Of a stretch of 47,835 nt of DNA, positions 1 to 6,990 are shown in pieces (the first letter of the stretch is position 1; the number at the start of each line of letters is the position of its first letter). The stretch spans positions 1-47,835 of the forward strand of contig NZ_SOFL01000003.1 of assembly GCF_004402695.1 (NCBI RefSeq). Reading direction: 5' to 3'. The position numbers were made by a program, and so were the translations under genes. The notes under the pieces were generated by a model. The model was given only the letters and a program-made list of their open reading frames with translations, was not told the origin of the DNA and ran no database searches. This DNA comes from Cryobacterium adonitolivorans. GTDB lineage: Bacteria; Actinomycetota; Actinomycetes; Actinomycetales; Microbacteriaceae.

Positions 1-460
1 CGGCGGAGGTGACGGGCGGGGCGGCGGCGGTCGGCGTCGCGGGGGCGGCCGGGGCCGGCGGGGTGCGTCGCGCGGCGTCAACGGCCGGATCGGGCTCGAC
101 GCTCGGGGTGAGGCCCCAACGGAAACCGCCGGAGGCCGGCACTGCCGGAGCAGGAGCGGTGTCGCCGTCGGCCGGACCTGTATCCGACGACGGAGCCTGT
201 GCGGGCCGCTGGGGAGCGGGGCGCTGGGGAGCGGCCCGCTCGGCGTCGGCCGGCTCTGCGTGCGGCGCGACGGGGATGGCGACGGTCGGGGCGGAGTCGT
301 CCCAGGCATCCGCTGCGGTGTCTGCTGCGGTGTCGGCCCCGGTTTTAGCCGTGGCCTTGTCGGGTTCGGCGGCGGCCTCGCTGCCGTCTGCGTTCAGCTG
401 AGCCGCGAGCCAGTCAAGGCCGAGGTCCTTGTCGTCGCTTCCGTCCCGCTGCTCAGGCAT
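1..460 (-). CDS. Partial hypothetical protein, Ala/Pro-rich N-terminus
   Basis: The frame is open from an ATG at 460-458 to the window edge, giving 153 codons of the N-terminal part. The ATG overlaps the pyrE stop codon (TGATG), so translation is probably coupled to pyrE. The first 25 residues are acidic and could form a short helix (DLGLDWLAAQL), followed by a long low-complexity stretch rich in Ala, Pro, Asp and Thr, with two APQRP copies near residues 77-86 and a GGFRWGLTPS motif near 111-120. No domain is visible; the folded part probably lies beyond the window. The linker would suit a membrane or multidomain protein, but this is a guess. I do not recognise the gene. Plus-strand open frames over this region are shadows of the GC-rich codons. 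Confidence 0.65.
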   Translation of the reverse strand, partial: MPEQRDGSDDKDLGLDWLAAQLNADGSEAAAEPDKATAKTGADTAADTAADAWDDSAPTVAIPVAPHAEPADAERAAPQRPAPQRPAQAPSSDTGPADGDTAPAPAVPASGGFRWGLTPSVEPDPAVDAARRTPPAPAAPATPTAAAPPVTSA

Positions 461-1008
461 CAGCTCAGTCCCAAGTCCTCGAGTCCGATGGCCGCGTAGT
501 ACGGGTAGCCAGCCGCTTCGATGATTTCGCGGGCCCCGGTGCTGCGGTCCACGACCACGGCGACGCCGGCGATGATGGCACCCACCTTGAGGAGCGCCTC
601 GATGGCGGCGAGAGGCGAGCCGCCCGTCGTCGAGGTGTCTTCGAGCACGATGACCCGCTTGCCGGCGAGGTCGGGGCCTTCGACCTGACGGCCGCGGCCG
701 TGGTCCTTGGGCTCCTTGCGCACGACGAAGGCGTCGTAGCCCAGGCCGCGGGCTGCACCCTGGTGCAGGATCGCAGTGGCGACGGGGTCGGCGCCCATGG
801 TCATGCCGCCGACGGCCACAACATCCGGGATGTCCTTGATGAGGTCGATCATGACCTGACCGATCAGCGGCGCGACCCTGTGGTCCAGGCTGACCTTGCG
901 GAGGTCCACGTAGTACGTGGCCTTCTTGCCGCTGGTCAGAGTGAAGTCACCGTGGAAGACGGCGTCGGCCGAGATGTAGTCGATGAGTTTTCTGCGAGTA
1001 TCCATCAC
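460..1008 (-). CDS. pyrE: Orotate phosphoribosyltransferase
   Basis: Converts orotate and PRPP to orotidine 5'-monophosphate in cytosolic de novo pyrimidine synthesis. The 182-residue length is typical of the short actinobacterial form. The PRPP-binding loop VIVLEDTSTTGGS lies near residues 119-131, and an orotate-site segment FTLTSGKKATYYVDLRK is at about 22-38. Two starts are possible: GTG at 1008 and ATG at 1005, which differ by one residue. I prefer GTG because a -10-like TAAAGT ends exactly 6 nt before it, the spacing seen at other apparently leaderless genes here, and there is no Shine-Dalgarno sequence. The stop overlaps the start of the downstream gene by one base. Confidence 0.93.
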   Translation of the reverse strand: MMDTRRKLIDYISADAVFHGDFTLTSGKKATYYVDLRKVSLDHRVAPLIGQVMIDLIKDIPDVVAVGGMTMGADPVATAILHQGAARGLGYDAFVVRKEPKDHGRGRQVEGPDLAGKRVIVLEDTSTTGGSPLAAIEALLKVGAIIAGVAVVVDRSTGAREIIEAAGYPYYAAIGLEDLGLS

Positions 1009-1020
1009 AGGGCTACTTTA
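1009..1020 (-). promoter_or_regulatory. Probable -10 box for leaderless pyrE
   Basis: On the minus strand TAAAGT (1020-1015) fits TANNNT and is followed by 6 nt and then GTG, so transcription would begin at or next to the start codon. No ribosome binding site lies between. Inference from sequence only. Confidence 0.4.
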
Positions 1021-1069
1021 GGCCAACACGCGCCCGGTGCACGATGCAGGCGTGCGCCGGACGGCGTGA

Positions 1070-1192
1070 TTAGAAGCTGCGAACGAACTTCCGCTCGGGA
1101 ACACGACCGTAGCCATCCTTGTTCACCGCGACGACGGTGCCGACGACGGAGCCAATGGCGACAAGGGAGATGAGGAGCATGAAAACGAACAC
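1070..1192 (-). CDS. Small single-pass membrane protein, 40 aa
   Basis: A 40-residue frame starts at GTG 1192-1190, preceded by AAAGG with a 7-nt spacer, and ends in TAA at 1072-1070. Residues 2-26 form one hydrophobic helix (FVFMLLISLVAIGSVVGTVV) and the tail is basic: NKDGYGRVPERKFVRSF. Small proteins of this form, one helix followed by DGYxRVP and a basic end, occur next to pyrE-like loci in other Actinobacteria as far as I recall, with no known function. It lies 61 nt upstream of pyrE on the same strand. It is too short for most gene callers. The reading frame, ribosome site and membrane pattern make it likely real. Confidence 0.6.
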   Translation of the reverse strand: MFVFMLLISLVAIGSVVGTVVAVNKDGYGRVPERKFVRSF

Positions 1193-1312
1193 GGACGTGC
1201 CTTTCGAGGGAAGTGGATGGCCGTGTCACGCGGGCAGTTGCCCGGTGACCGACATGTTAATCTGACCACCAACAACCATTCAGCACAATCACATTGTTTA
1301 GCAGTGACTATG

Positions 1313-1318
1313 TAGTCT
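1313..1318 (+). promoter_or_regulatory. Probable -10 box of the LysR-type gene
   Basis: TAGTCT lies 6 nt before the ATG at 1325 and there is no Shine-Dalgarno sequence, so the mRNA is probably leaderless. The AT-richer stretch 1270-1312 just upstream (with CACATTGTTTAG) would be the place for a -35 and an autoregulatory LysR site; no clear -35 is seen. Confidence 0.4.
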
Positions 1319-1324
1319 GGCTTC

Positions 1325-2251
1325 ATGGATGTACAGCGTCTCGAACTGCTCCGCGAACTGGCCGAACGCGGCAGCGTCACCGCCGTGGCCCTGGCCACCC
1401 ACCGCACCCCGTCTGCGGTCTCGCAGCAGCTGAAAGTCCTCGAGCGGGAGGCGGGTCTGCCGCTTACCAAGCGCAGCGGGCGCGGGCTCGTGCTCACGGA
1501 TGCCGGCCGCGCGCTGGCCGCGAGCGCGACAGATATCGCGGTGGCCCTGGAGCGCGCCACGGCGGTCTGGGACACCTTCCGCAACCGGGCCACCGGCGAC
1601 GTGAGCCTGGTGACGTTCCCCACCGCCGGACAGATGCTGCTGCCGGGGGCGCTGCAGGACCTCGCCGGCCACGACGGCCTCGCGGTGCACTGCACCGATA
1701 TGGACCCTGAGCTCAGCGACTTTCCCGCTCTCACGAGCGAATACGACATCGTGCTCGCCCACAGCATGCGCGGGCAGCACACCTGGGGCGGACGCGGTCT
1801 GACCTCGGTGCCCCTGATGACGGAGCCGCTCGACGTCGGTCTGCCGACAGGCCACCGGCTCGCCGGCCGCGTGTCGCTCGGCGCCGGCGACGTGGTCGGC
1901 GAGACCTGGATCGGTGTGCCGGTCGGCTACCCGTTCGGGCGCATCCTGCACGACATCGAACTGCAGACCGGCAGCCGCGCCCGGGTGACTCAGCGGTTCG
2001 CGGACATGCGGCTGATCGAATCGTTCATCATGGCCGGGCTCGGCATCGCCCTGGTTCCCCGGTACACGTCCAGCGGCGATCAGCCGGGCCGGATGGTGCT
2101 CAAGCCGCTGCGGGGGCTCGACGCCGAACGGCAGATCGTGGCGCTGATGCGGCCTGACCGCGCCGAGCGTCTGGCCGTGCGCACCGTCGTCGACGCGCTG
2201 CGCGCCCGGGCGGCGCAGGTGCAGGCCGAGCACGCGGCGGCGGCCGGTTGA
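1325..2251 (+). CDS. LysR-family transcriptional regulator
   Basis: A 308-residue protein of normal LysR length. The N-terminal winged helix-turn-helix spans about residues 1-60, with the recognition part RTPSAVSQQLKVLEREAG, followed by the linker helix and a periplasmic-binding-like effector domain from about 90 to 295. Such proteins bind DNA as tetramers and respond to a small molecule in the effector domain. The closest feel is the actinobacterial ArgP/GltC-like group; no specific effector can be read. The next gene on the same strand, 155 bp away, is a NodA-like acyltransferase, which could be a target. The start is placed at the ATG with the leaderless -10 arrangement. Confidence 0.88.
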   Translation: MDVQRLELLRELAERGSVTAVALATHRTPSAVSQQLKVLEREAGLPLTKRSGRGLVLTDAGRALAASATDIAVALERATAVWDTFRNRATGDVSLVTFPTAGQMLLPGALQDLAGHDGLAVHCTDMDPELSDFPALTSEYDIVLAHSMRGQHTWGGRGLTSVPLMTEPLDVGLPTGHRLAGRVSLGAGDVVGETWIGVPVGYPFGRILHDIELQTGSRARVTQRFADMRLIESFIMAGLGIALVPRYTSSGDQPGRMVLKPLRGLDAERQIVALMRPDRAERLAVRTVVDALRARAAQVQAEHAAAAG

Positions 2252-2270
2252 TCGGCACGCCGGGCCACGC

Positions 2271-2358
2271 GACGGGCGTTTGCCAGGACAACGGTCGGAA
2301 ACAGGGACCCTGTGTCCAATCCCGTTCCGGTAATGGCACTGTGTCCTGACAACGAGGT
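2271..2358 (+). repeat. 88-bp structured repeat, copy A
   Basis: Aligns without gaps to 16837-16924 over 88 positions with 67 identities by my count. The ends (GACGGGCGTT and AACGAGGT) and the middle (GTCCAATCCCGT) are invariant. An outer stem pairs CGTT near position 7-10 with AACG at 81-84 and continues through AGGACA at 15-20 with TGTCCT at 72-77. Two stem positions change together between copies (12 with 80, G-C versus A-T; 14 with 78, C-G versus A-T). It begins 19 bp after the LysR stop and ends before the promoter of the next gene, so it is probably not a leader of that gene. Could be an RNA 3' element, a terminator-like structure or a mobile palindrome. Confidence 0.7.
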
Positions 2359-2394
2359 GCGGTTCCAGCCGAGTTCCACCCGCACCGTGCCGGT

Positions 2395-2400
2395 TAGGCT
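2395..2400 (+). promoter_or_regulatory. Probable -10 box of the NodA-like gene
   Basis: TAGGCT is followed by 6 nt and the ATG at 2407, with no ribosome binding site. This implies a separate leaderless transcript starting downstream of repeat copy A. Confidence 0.4.
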
Positions 2401-2406
2401 GACCGG

Positions 2407-2961
2407 ATGGCTGACATCGAATGGACCCTGCGCTGGGAAGCCGATCTCTCAGCCGACGACCACACCGCCCTGGCGGCCCTGTTCGCGCGGTACTTCCCCG
2501 AGGATCACGCCACCTTCACCGGCCCCCGCAGCTGGATGGGCGCCCGCCCTGAAGCCCGGGTCATCGCCTACGACAACGGCCGGCCGGTCGCCCACCTCGG
2601 CTTCGTGCGGCGGATGCTGCGCCTCGAGTCCGGCGGCTCGCAGCTGGTCGGCGATGTAGGCCTGGTCGGCGTCGATCCCGACTACCAGGGCACGGGACTC
2701 GGCCGCCGGCTGCTCACCGAGGCGACCCTGGCCCTGACCGGCCAGGGCCTGCCGTTCGGCTACCTCACCTGCGCCCCCGAGCTTGTCGCGTACTACACCG
2801 CCGGCGGCTGGCGGCAGTCTCCCGGGCAGGTGACCCGCATGATCGACACCCACATGCGCCCGGAGACCTTCACCGGCCCGGCGATGGTGCTGCCGGTGAC
2901 CGCGCCGTTCTCCGAGTGGCCGACCGGGCAGACGATCATCCGCGACGGCCTCGAGGTGTAG
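2407..2961 (+). CDS. NodA-like N-acyltransferase (GNAT fold)
   Basis: The 184-residue protein has the GNAT acyl-CoA signature PDYQGTGLGRRLL at 91-103, but the match to rhizobial NodA runs the whole length as I remember that sequence: W-x-L-x-W-E at 6-11, RSWMGARPE at 41-49, AHLG at 62-65, VGDVGLVGVDP at 81-91, LPFGYLTC at 115-122, and the C-terminal SEWPTG at 169-174 followed by I-x-R-x-G-x-E-V. NodA transfers a fatty acyl chain from ACP to the free amine of a chitooligosaccharide. In this free-living type of organism the acceptor is unknown; a cell-wall or aminoglycan amine is possible. No nodB or nodC homolog is in the window. A plain acetyltransferase remains an alternative. The upstream LysR gene may control it. 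Confidence 0.75.
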   Translation: MADIEWTLRWEADLSADDHTALAALFARYFPEDHATFTGPRSWMGARPEARVIAYDNGRPVAHLGFVRRMLRLESGGSQLVGDVGLVGVDPDYQGTGLGRRLLTEATLALTGQGLPFGYLTCAPELVAYYTAGGWRQSPGQVTRMIDTHMRPETFTGPAMVLPVTAPFSEWPTGQTIIRDGLEV

Positions 2962-2970
2962 GCCCCGGCG

Positions 2971-3714
2971 TCAGCCCGCGCCCACGGCGGTCAGGTACCG
3001 GTCCACCACCACGTCAACAAGCGCCTCTGGAGGCTTCTCTCCCTCGACGAGAAGCGTCTCGCTGACCACGTCCGCACCGGCATCCTGCGCCCATCTGGCG
3101 AACGTTCCGGGTGCCAGGAGATAGCTTGCGACGACGACGCGAGCATCCGGCGACTCGGTCCGCGCAGCGGCCACGGCATCCACCAGGCTCGGACTGGCGG
3201 CGGCGATGAAGGCGACGGTGACGGGCTGGCCGATCAGGGCGGCGAGCTGCTCGCCCGCGGTGCGGCAGTCGGCCACGGCGTTGGCGTCGCTCGATCCGGC
3301 GGCGGCGAGGATCACCCGGTCCCCTGCGCGCAGGCCGCTTCGCGCCAGCCGGTCGGCGAGGATGCCGGTCAGCCGGCTGTCGGGGCCGAGGGCCGCGGTG
3401 ACGACGACCGGGCGCGGCTGGGCCTGGGCAACGGCGTTGGCGAGGTCGAATCGCACGTGGTACCCGGCGGACACCAGCAGCGGCACGATGACGGCGGCCC
3501 GGCCGGGCTCGGCTGCGGCGAGGCAGTGTGGCACATCCGGCTGCTGCACGTCGATGAATCCCGCTGCAACGAGGGTGGCCGGGCTGATCGTGGTCAGCGC
3601 CAGGGTCACCGCGTCGACGAGGGCCAGCACCGCGCGCTGGGCAGCGGGATCCCGGGAGCCGTGGGAGGCGAGGAGCAGCAGCGGCGCGGTCTCTCGCGCG
3701 GGAGCGGCGCTCAT
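2971..3714 (-). CDS. Sirohydrochlorin chelatase, CbiX/SirB-like
   Basis: A 247-residue protein with the chelatase metal-site pattern LLASHGSRDP near residues 15-24 (catalytic His) and VPLLVSAGYHVRFD near 80-93 (second His), typical of two-domain CbiX/SirB enzymes that insert Fe2+ into sirohydrochlorin to make siroheme, or Co2+ for cobalamin. The ATG at 3714-3712 overlaps the nirD stop (ATGA), so it is translationally coupled to a siroheme-dependent nitrite reductase subunit. This favours ferrochelation. The frame extends further upstream but that part lies inside nirD. Together with the methyltransferase at 6991 it supplies NirB with siroheme. Confidence 0.88.
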   Translation of the reverse strand: MSAAPARETAPLLLLASHGSRDPAAQRAVLALVDAVTLALTTISPATLVAAGFIDVQQPDVPHCLAAAEPGRAAVIVPLLVSAGYHVRFDLANAVAQAQPRPVVVTAALGPDSRLTGILADRLARSGLRAGDRVILAAAGSSDANAVADCRTAGEQLAALIGQPVTVAFIAAASPSLVDAVAAARTESPDARVVVASYLLAPGTFARWAQDAGADVVSETLLVEGEKPPEALVDVVVDRYLTAVGAG

Positions 3715-4112
3715 CACGCCGCGGCGCGGGCCGAGGCTTCCGGCGCGAGCCGCACCCGCACTGAGCCGGATTCGACCCGGGTCTCGAAGGTGGGCAGGGT
3801 GAGGTCGGCGGAGGTGAGGCATTCCCCGGTGGCCAGGTCGTAGACCTGCTTGTGCAGCGGCGAGGCCAGCGTGACCGTGTCCCCGTGCGAGCCGACGATT
3901 CCCCGGCACATCACGAAGGAGCCGGTCGCGGGGTCCTGGTTGGAGACGGCGTACACGGTTCCGTTGGGCATCCGCACCAGCGCGAGCTGCTCACCGTCGA
4001 CCATGGCCGCTTCTGCCCACAGGGGTTCGAGTTGGGAGAGTTCGCAAACTGTCGCCCATCCGGTGGTCGCGTCGGCACTCCGCGTGTTCGTGGTGTCTTG
4101 AGCTGTCAGCAT
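3714..4112 (-). CDS. nirD: Nitrite reductase small subunit
   Basis: A 132-residue Rieske-fold protein of the NirD family, which forms the NAD(P)H nitrite reductase with NirB in the cytosol. The Rieske ligands are not conserved: only one Cys-like position (VMCRGIVGS) and SPLHKQVYDL are seen, so no cluster is expected, as usual for NirD. The ATG at 4112 has GAGGA 5 nt upstream. It is divergent from nirB, across 202 bp, rather than downstream of it, and is followed by the coupled chelatase gene. That split arrangement is less common than nirB-nirD on one strand. Confidence 0.9.
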   Translation of the reverse strand: MLTAQDTTNTRSADATTGWATVCELSQLEPLWAEAAMVDGEQLALVRMPNGTVYAVSNQDPATGSFVMCRGIVGSHGDTVTLASPLHKQVYDLATGECLTSADLTLPTFETRVESGSVRVRLAPEASARAAA

Positions 4113-4314
4113 GATGTCCTCGATTCCGGCGCCGGGCCAGTGAATGCGTTCGGCGCCCCTTCAGATTACCCATGCCCCGGGTACGTTTTTCGGGACTAAG
4201 TACCCTCCTTAGGCGCGCGCGGGTATGGCTTACTTGAGAGACGCCATGAGGTCGGCGCGACGGCGGAATACGCCGTCGGGATTATGCGGCCTGATTTACC
4301 CGAGAGATGCCGCA
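4113..4314. promoter_or_regulatory. Divergent nirD/nirB control region
   Basis: This 202-bp gap must hold both promoters. A 20-nt element at 4230-4249 (TTACTTGAGAGACGCCATGA) recurs imperfectly at 4296-4318 with the same TTAC-x2-GAGAGA-x-GCC core and an ATGA end; the second copy carries the chosen nirB start. Between them is a perfect 6-bp hairpin (ACGGCG-GAATA-CGCCGT, 4260-4276). The near-palindrome around GTACCCGGGG/GTACGTTTTT and GTACTTAG near 4180-4205 may be regulator sites; I see no clear GlnR or AmtR box. Confidence 0.35.
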
Positions 4315-6987
4315 ATGACACTGAACACTCCCCTGCCGAACTCGAGCGAATCGGACGGCGCGCGCCGGGTCATCGTCATCGGCGGCGGCCCCGCCGCGCA
4401 CAGGTTCGCCGAGGCCATGGTCGCCCGGGCTGAGGCCGACGGCGAGTCCGCAAGGCGCGTCGACATCACCGTCATCGGCGAGGAAGTTCACCTGCCGTAC
4501 GACAGGGTCTCCCTGTCGCACCGTCTGGCCGGCCCGGAAGACCTGACCCTGGGCGACCCGGCGTTCTGGCAGTCAGAGACCGTGCACTACCGCGGCGGCA
4601 GTCGCGTTACCGCCGTGGACCCCGCGGCCCGCACCATCACGCTCGACAACGGTGAGGCCATGGTCTACGACGACCTGGTCTTCGCCACCGGCTCTTCCGC
4701 CTTCGTGCCCCCGGTGCCCGGCGGCGACAGGGGCGTCGTGTACCGCACCATCGAGGACGTGGACTTCCTCGTCAGCGAGACCGCCCGCCTGAAGACGAAG
4801 TTCGGCCGGCCCGCAAACGTCACCGTGATCGGCGGCGGGTTGCTCGGACTCGAGGCCGCCGGTGGTGTGCAGCGCCTCGGCGCCAACACGACGATCGTGG
4901 ATGGCGCGACCTGGCTGATGCCCACCCAGCTCGACCAGGGTGCCGGCATGGCCCTCGGCCGCCTCATCGACGGGCAGGGCATCCGCCTCGAACTCGGCCA
5001 CCGCCCCACCGAGATCCTCGTCGCGGAGACCGGCCAGGTTCTCGGGCTGACCCTCGACGACGGCCGCCAGCTCAATGCCGACCTGATCGTCTGGTCCATC
5101 GGCATCCGGGCTCGGGACGAGCTCGCCCGCGCCGCGGGCCTGGAGATCGGCCCGCGCGGCGGCATCGTGATCGGCGACGACTGCTCAAGCTCGGCGCCCG
5201 GCATCTGGGCCATCGGCGAGGTCGCCAGCGTCGGCGGCCAGTGCATCGGGCTCGTCGCCCCCGCGAACGCCATGGCCGAGGTCGTCGCCGACCGGCTCAA
5301 CGGCGGCCACGCCCTGTTCCCCGGCATTGACGACGCCACCAAGCTCAAGCTGTCCGGCGTGGAAGTGGCCAGCTTCGGCGACGCCTTCGGCACCAGCGAC
5401 AGTGCCCTCGAGGTCGTCTACGCCGACCCGGCCCGCGGCCTGTACCAAAAGGTCGTCGTCTCCAGCGACGCGAAAACGCTGCTCGGCGGAATCTTCGTCG
5501 GCGACGCGTCGCCGTTCCTGTCGCTGCGCCCGCTGCTCGGCCGCGAGCTGCCCGCCGAACCCGGCGCCTACCTGTCGGCTTCCGGCGCCGAGCTTCCCTC
5601 GAGCTCGGACATGCCCGACGACGCCCAGCTGTGCTCGTGCAACAACGTCTCATTCGGCACCGTCAGGGCCGCGATCCACGGCGACCACGGCGACCCCGTC
5701 ACCGAACTCGGCGCGCTGAAGGCCTGCACCCGGGCCGGCACCCAGTGCGGCTCCTGCGTGCCGTTGCTCAAGAAGGTGCTCGAAACCGAACTGACCAAGG
5801 CGGGCATCGCGGTGTCGCACGCCCTCTGCGAGCACATCTCGATCAGCCGCAGCGAGCTTTTCGAATCCGTGCGCGTGCTGCAGCTCACCACGTTCGACCA
5901 GATCATGGAACGCTTCGGCACTGGTCTCGGCTGTGACGTGTGCAAGCCGACCATCGCGTCGATCCTCGCGTCGCAGTCCTCCAGCTACATCCTGGATGCC
6001 GGCCGTGGTGGCCTGCAGGACACCAACGACCGTGCGCTGGCGAACATGCAGAAGGACGGCAGCTACTCGGTGGTGCCGCGCATCCCCGGCGGCGAGATCA
6101 CCCCGGAGAAGCTCATCGTGATCGGGCAGGTCGCCGCGGAGTTCAACCTGTACACCAAGATCACCGGCGGCCAGCGGATCGCGCTCTTCGGTGCCCGGCT
6201 CGACCAGCTGCCGGACATCTGGCGGGTGCTCGTGGACGCCGGCTTCGAATCCGGACAGGCCTACGGCAAGAGCCTGCGCACGTCGAAGTCCTGCGTCGGC
6301 TCGGCCTGGTGCCGCTTCGGCGTGCAGGACTCCGCGGCCATGGCCATCCAGCTGGAGAACCGGTACCGCGGGCTGCGGTCACCGCACAAGTTCAAGCTCG
6401 GCGTCTCGGGTTGTGCCCGGGAATGCGCCGAGGCCCGCTCCAAGGACATCGGCGTCATTGCCACCGAACTGGGTTGGAACCTCTATGTCGGAGGTAACGG
6501 CGGTTTCCAGCCCGCCCACGCCGTGCTGCTGGCCCAGGATCTCGACGCCGAGACACTGGTGAAGTACATCGACCGGTACCTGATGTACTACATCCGCACG
6601 GCCGACCGGCTGCAGCGCACCGCCCGCTGGCAGGAAGACCTCGAGGGCGGCATCGACCACGTGCGCGACGTGGTCGTCAACGACTCCCTCGGCATCGCCG
6701 CGGACCTGGAAGCGGCCATGGCCACCCACGTCGACGTGTTCGAAGACGAGTGGGCGGCCACCCTCGCCGATCCGGAGCGGCTCCGCCGGTTCCGTCCCTT
6801 CGTCAACGCCGACACCCCCGACCCCTCGCTCCTCCAGGTGATCGAACGCGGCCAGCCGCGCCCGGCTCGCCCGGAAGAACGCGACGGCACCAGTGCGGCC
6901 GGCCCGGTTCACCTGGCCGGGCTCACGATCCCGGTTCGCCGCGATGGCATCGACATTCCGGTTTCTTCGGCGACCGGCGCGGAGTAG
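4315..6987 (+). CDS. nirB: NAD(P)H nitrite reductase large subunit
   Basis: Reduces nitrite to ammonium with six electrons from NAD(P)H via FAD, [2Fe-2S], [4Fe-4S] and siroheme. The 890 residues show all the parts: FAD-binding IGGGPAAHRF near 22-31, NAD-binding VIGGGLLGLEAAGG near 172-185, a BFD-like [2Fe-2S] domain with CSCNN near 440 and CTRAGTQCGSC near 471-481, and the sulfite/nitrite reductase part with KSCVGSAWCRFG near 659-670 and GCARECAEA near 699-707, where four Cys hold the [4Fe-4S]-siroheme pair. The open frame reaches back to 4225, but the ATG at 4315 puts the Rossmann fold at the normal distance; the upstream ATG at 4246 is an in-frame alternative. Followed 3 nt later by the siroheme methyltransferase gene. 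Confidence 0.95.
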   Translation: MTLNTPLPNSSESDGARRVIVIGGGPAAHRFAEAMVARAEADGESARRVDITVIGEEVHLPYDRVSLSHRLAGPEDLTLGDPAFWQSETVHYRGGSRVTAVDPAARTITLDNGEAMVYDDLVFATGSSAFVPPVPGGDRGVVYRTIEDVDFLVSETARLKTKFGRPANVTVIGGGLLGLEAAGGVQRLGANTTIVDGATWLMPTQLDQGAGMALGRLIDGQGIRLELGHRPTEILVAETGQVLGLTLDDGRQLNADLIVWSIGIRARDELARAAGLEIGPRGGIVIGDDCSSSAPGIWAIGEVASVGGQCIGLVAPANAMAEVVADRLNGGHALFPGIDDATKLKLSGVEVASFGDAFGTSDSALEVVYADPARGLYQKVVVSSDAKTLLGGIFVGDASPFLSLRPLLGRELPAEPGAYLSASGAELPSSSDMPDDAQLCSCNNVSFGTVRAAIHGDHGDPVTELGALKACTRAGTQCGSCVPLLKKVLETELTKAGIAVSHALCEHISISRSELFESVRVLQLTTFDQIMERFGTGLGCDVCKPTIASILASQSSSYILDAGRGGLQDTNDRALANMQKDGSYSVVPRIPGGEITPEKLIVIGQVAAEFNLYTKITGGQRIALFGARLDQLPDIWRVLVDAGFESGQAYGKSLRTSKSCVGSAWCRFGVQDSAAMAIQLENRYRGLRSPHKFKLGVSGCARECAEARSKDIGVIATELGWNLYVGGNGGFQPAHAVLLAQDLDAETLVKYIDRYLMYYIRTADRLQRTARWQEDLEGGIDHVRDVVVNDSLGIAADLEAAMATHVDVFEDEWAATLADPERLRRFRPFVNADTPDPSLLQVIERGQPRPARPEERDGTSAAGPVHLAGLTIPVRRDGIDIPVSSATGAE

Positions 6988-6990
6988 CCC

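Noticed and set aside
1325..2251. NodD-type activator for the NodA-like gene
   Set aside because: It is a LysR protein, but I see no specific NodD feature beyond the family, and the nearby position alone does not prove it.
2271..2400. Riboswitch controlling the NodA-like gene
   Set aside because: A leaderless promoter seems to start transcription after the element, and copy B is antisense to its neighbours, so a leader role is unlikely.
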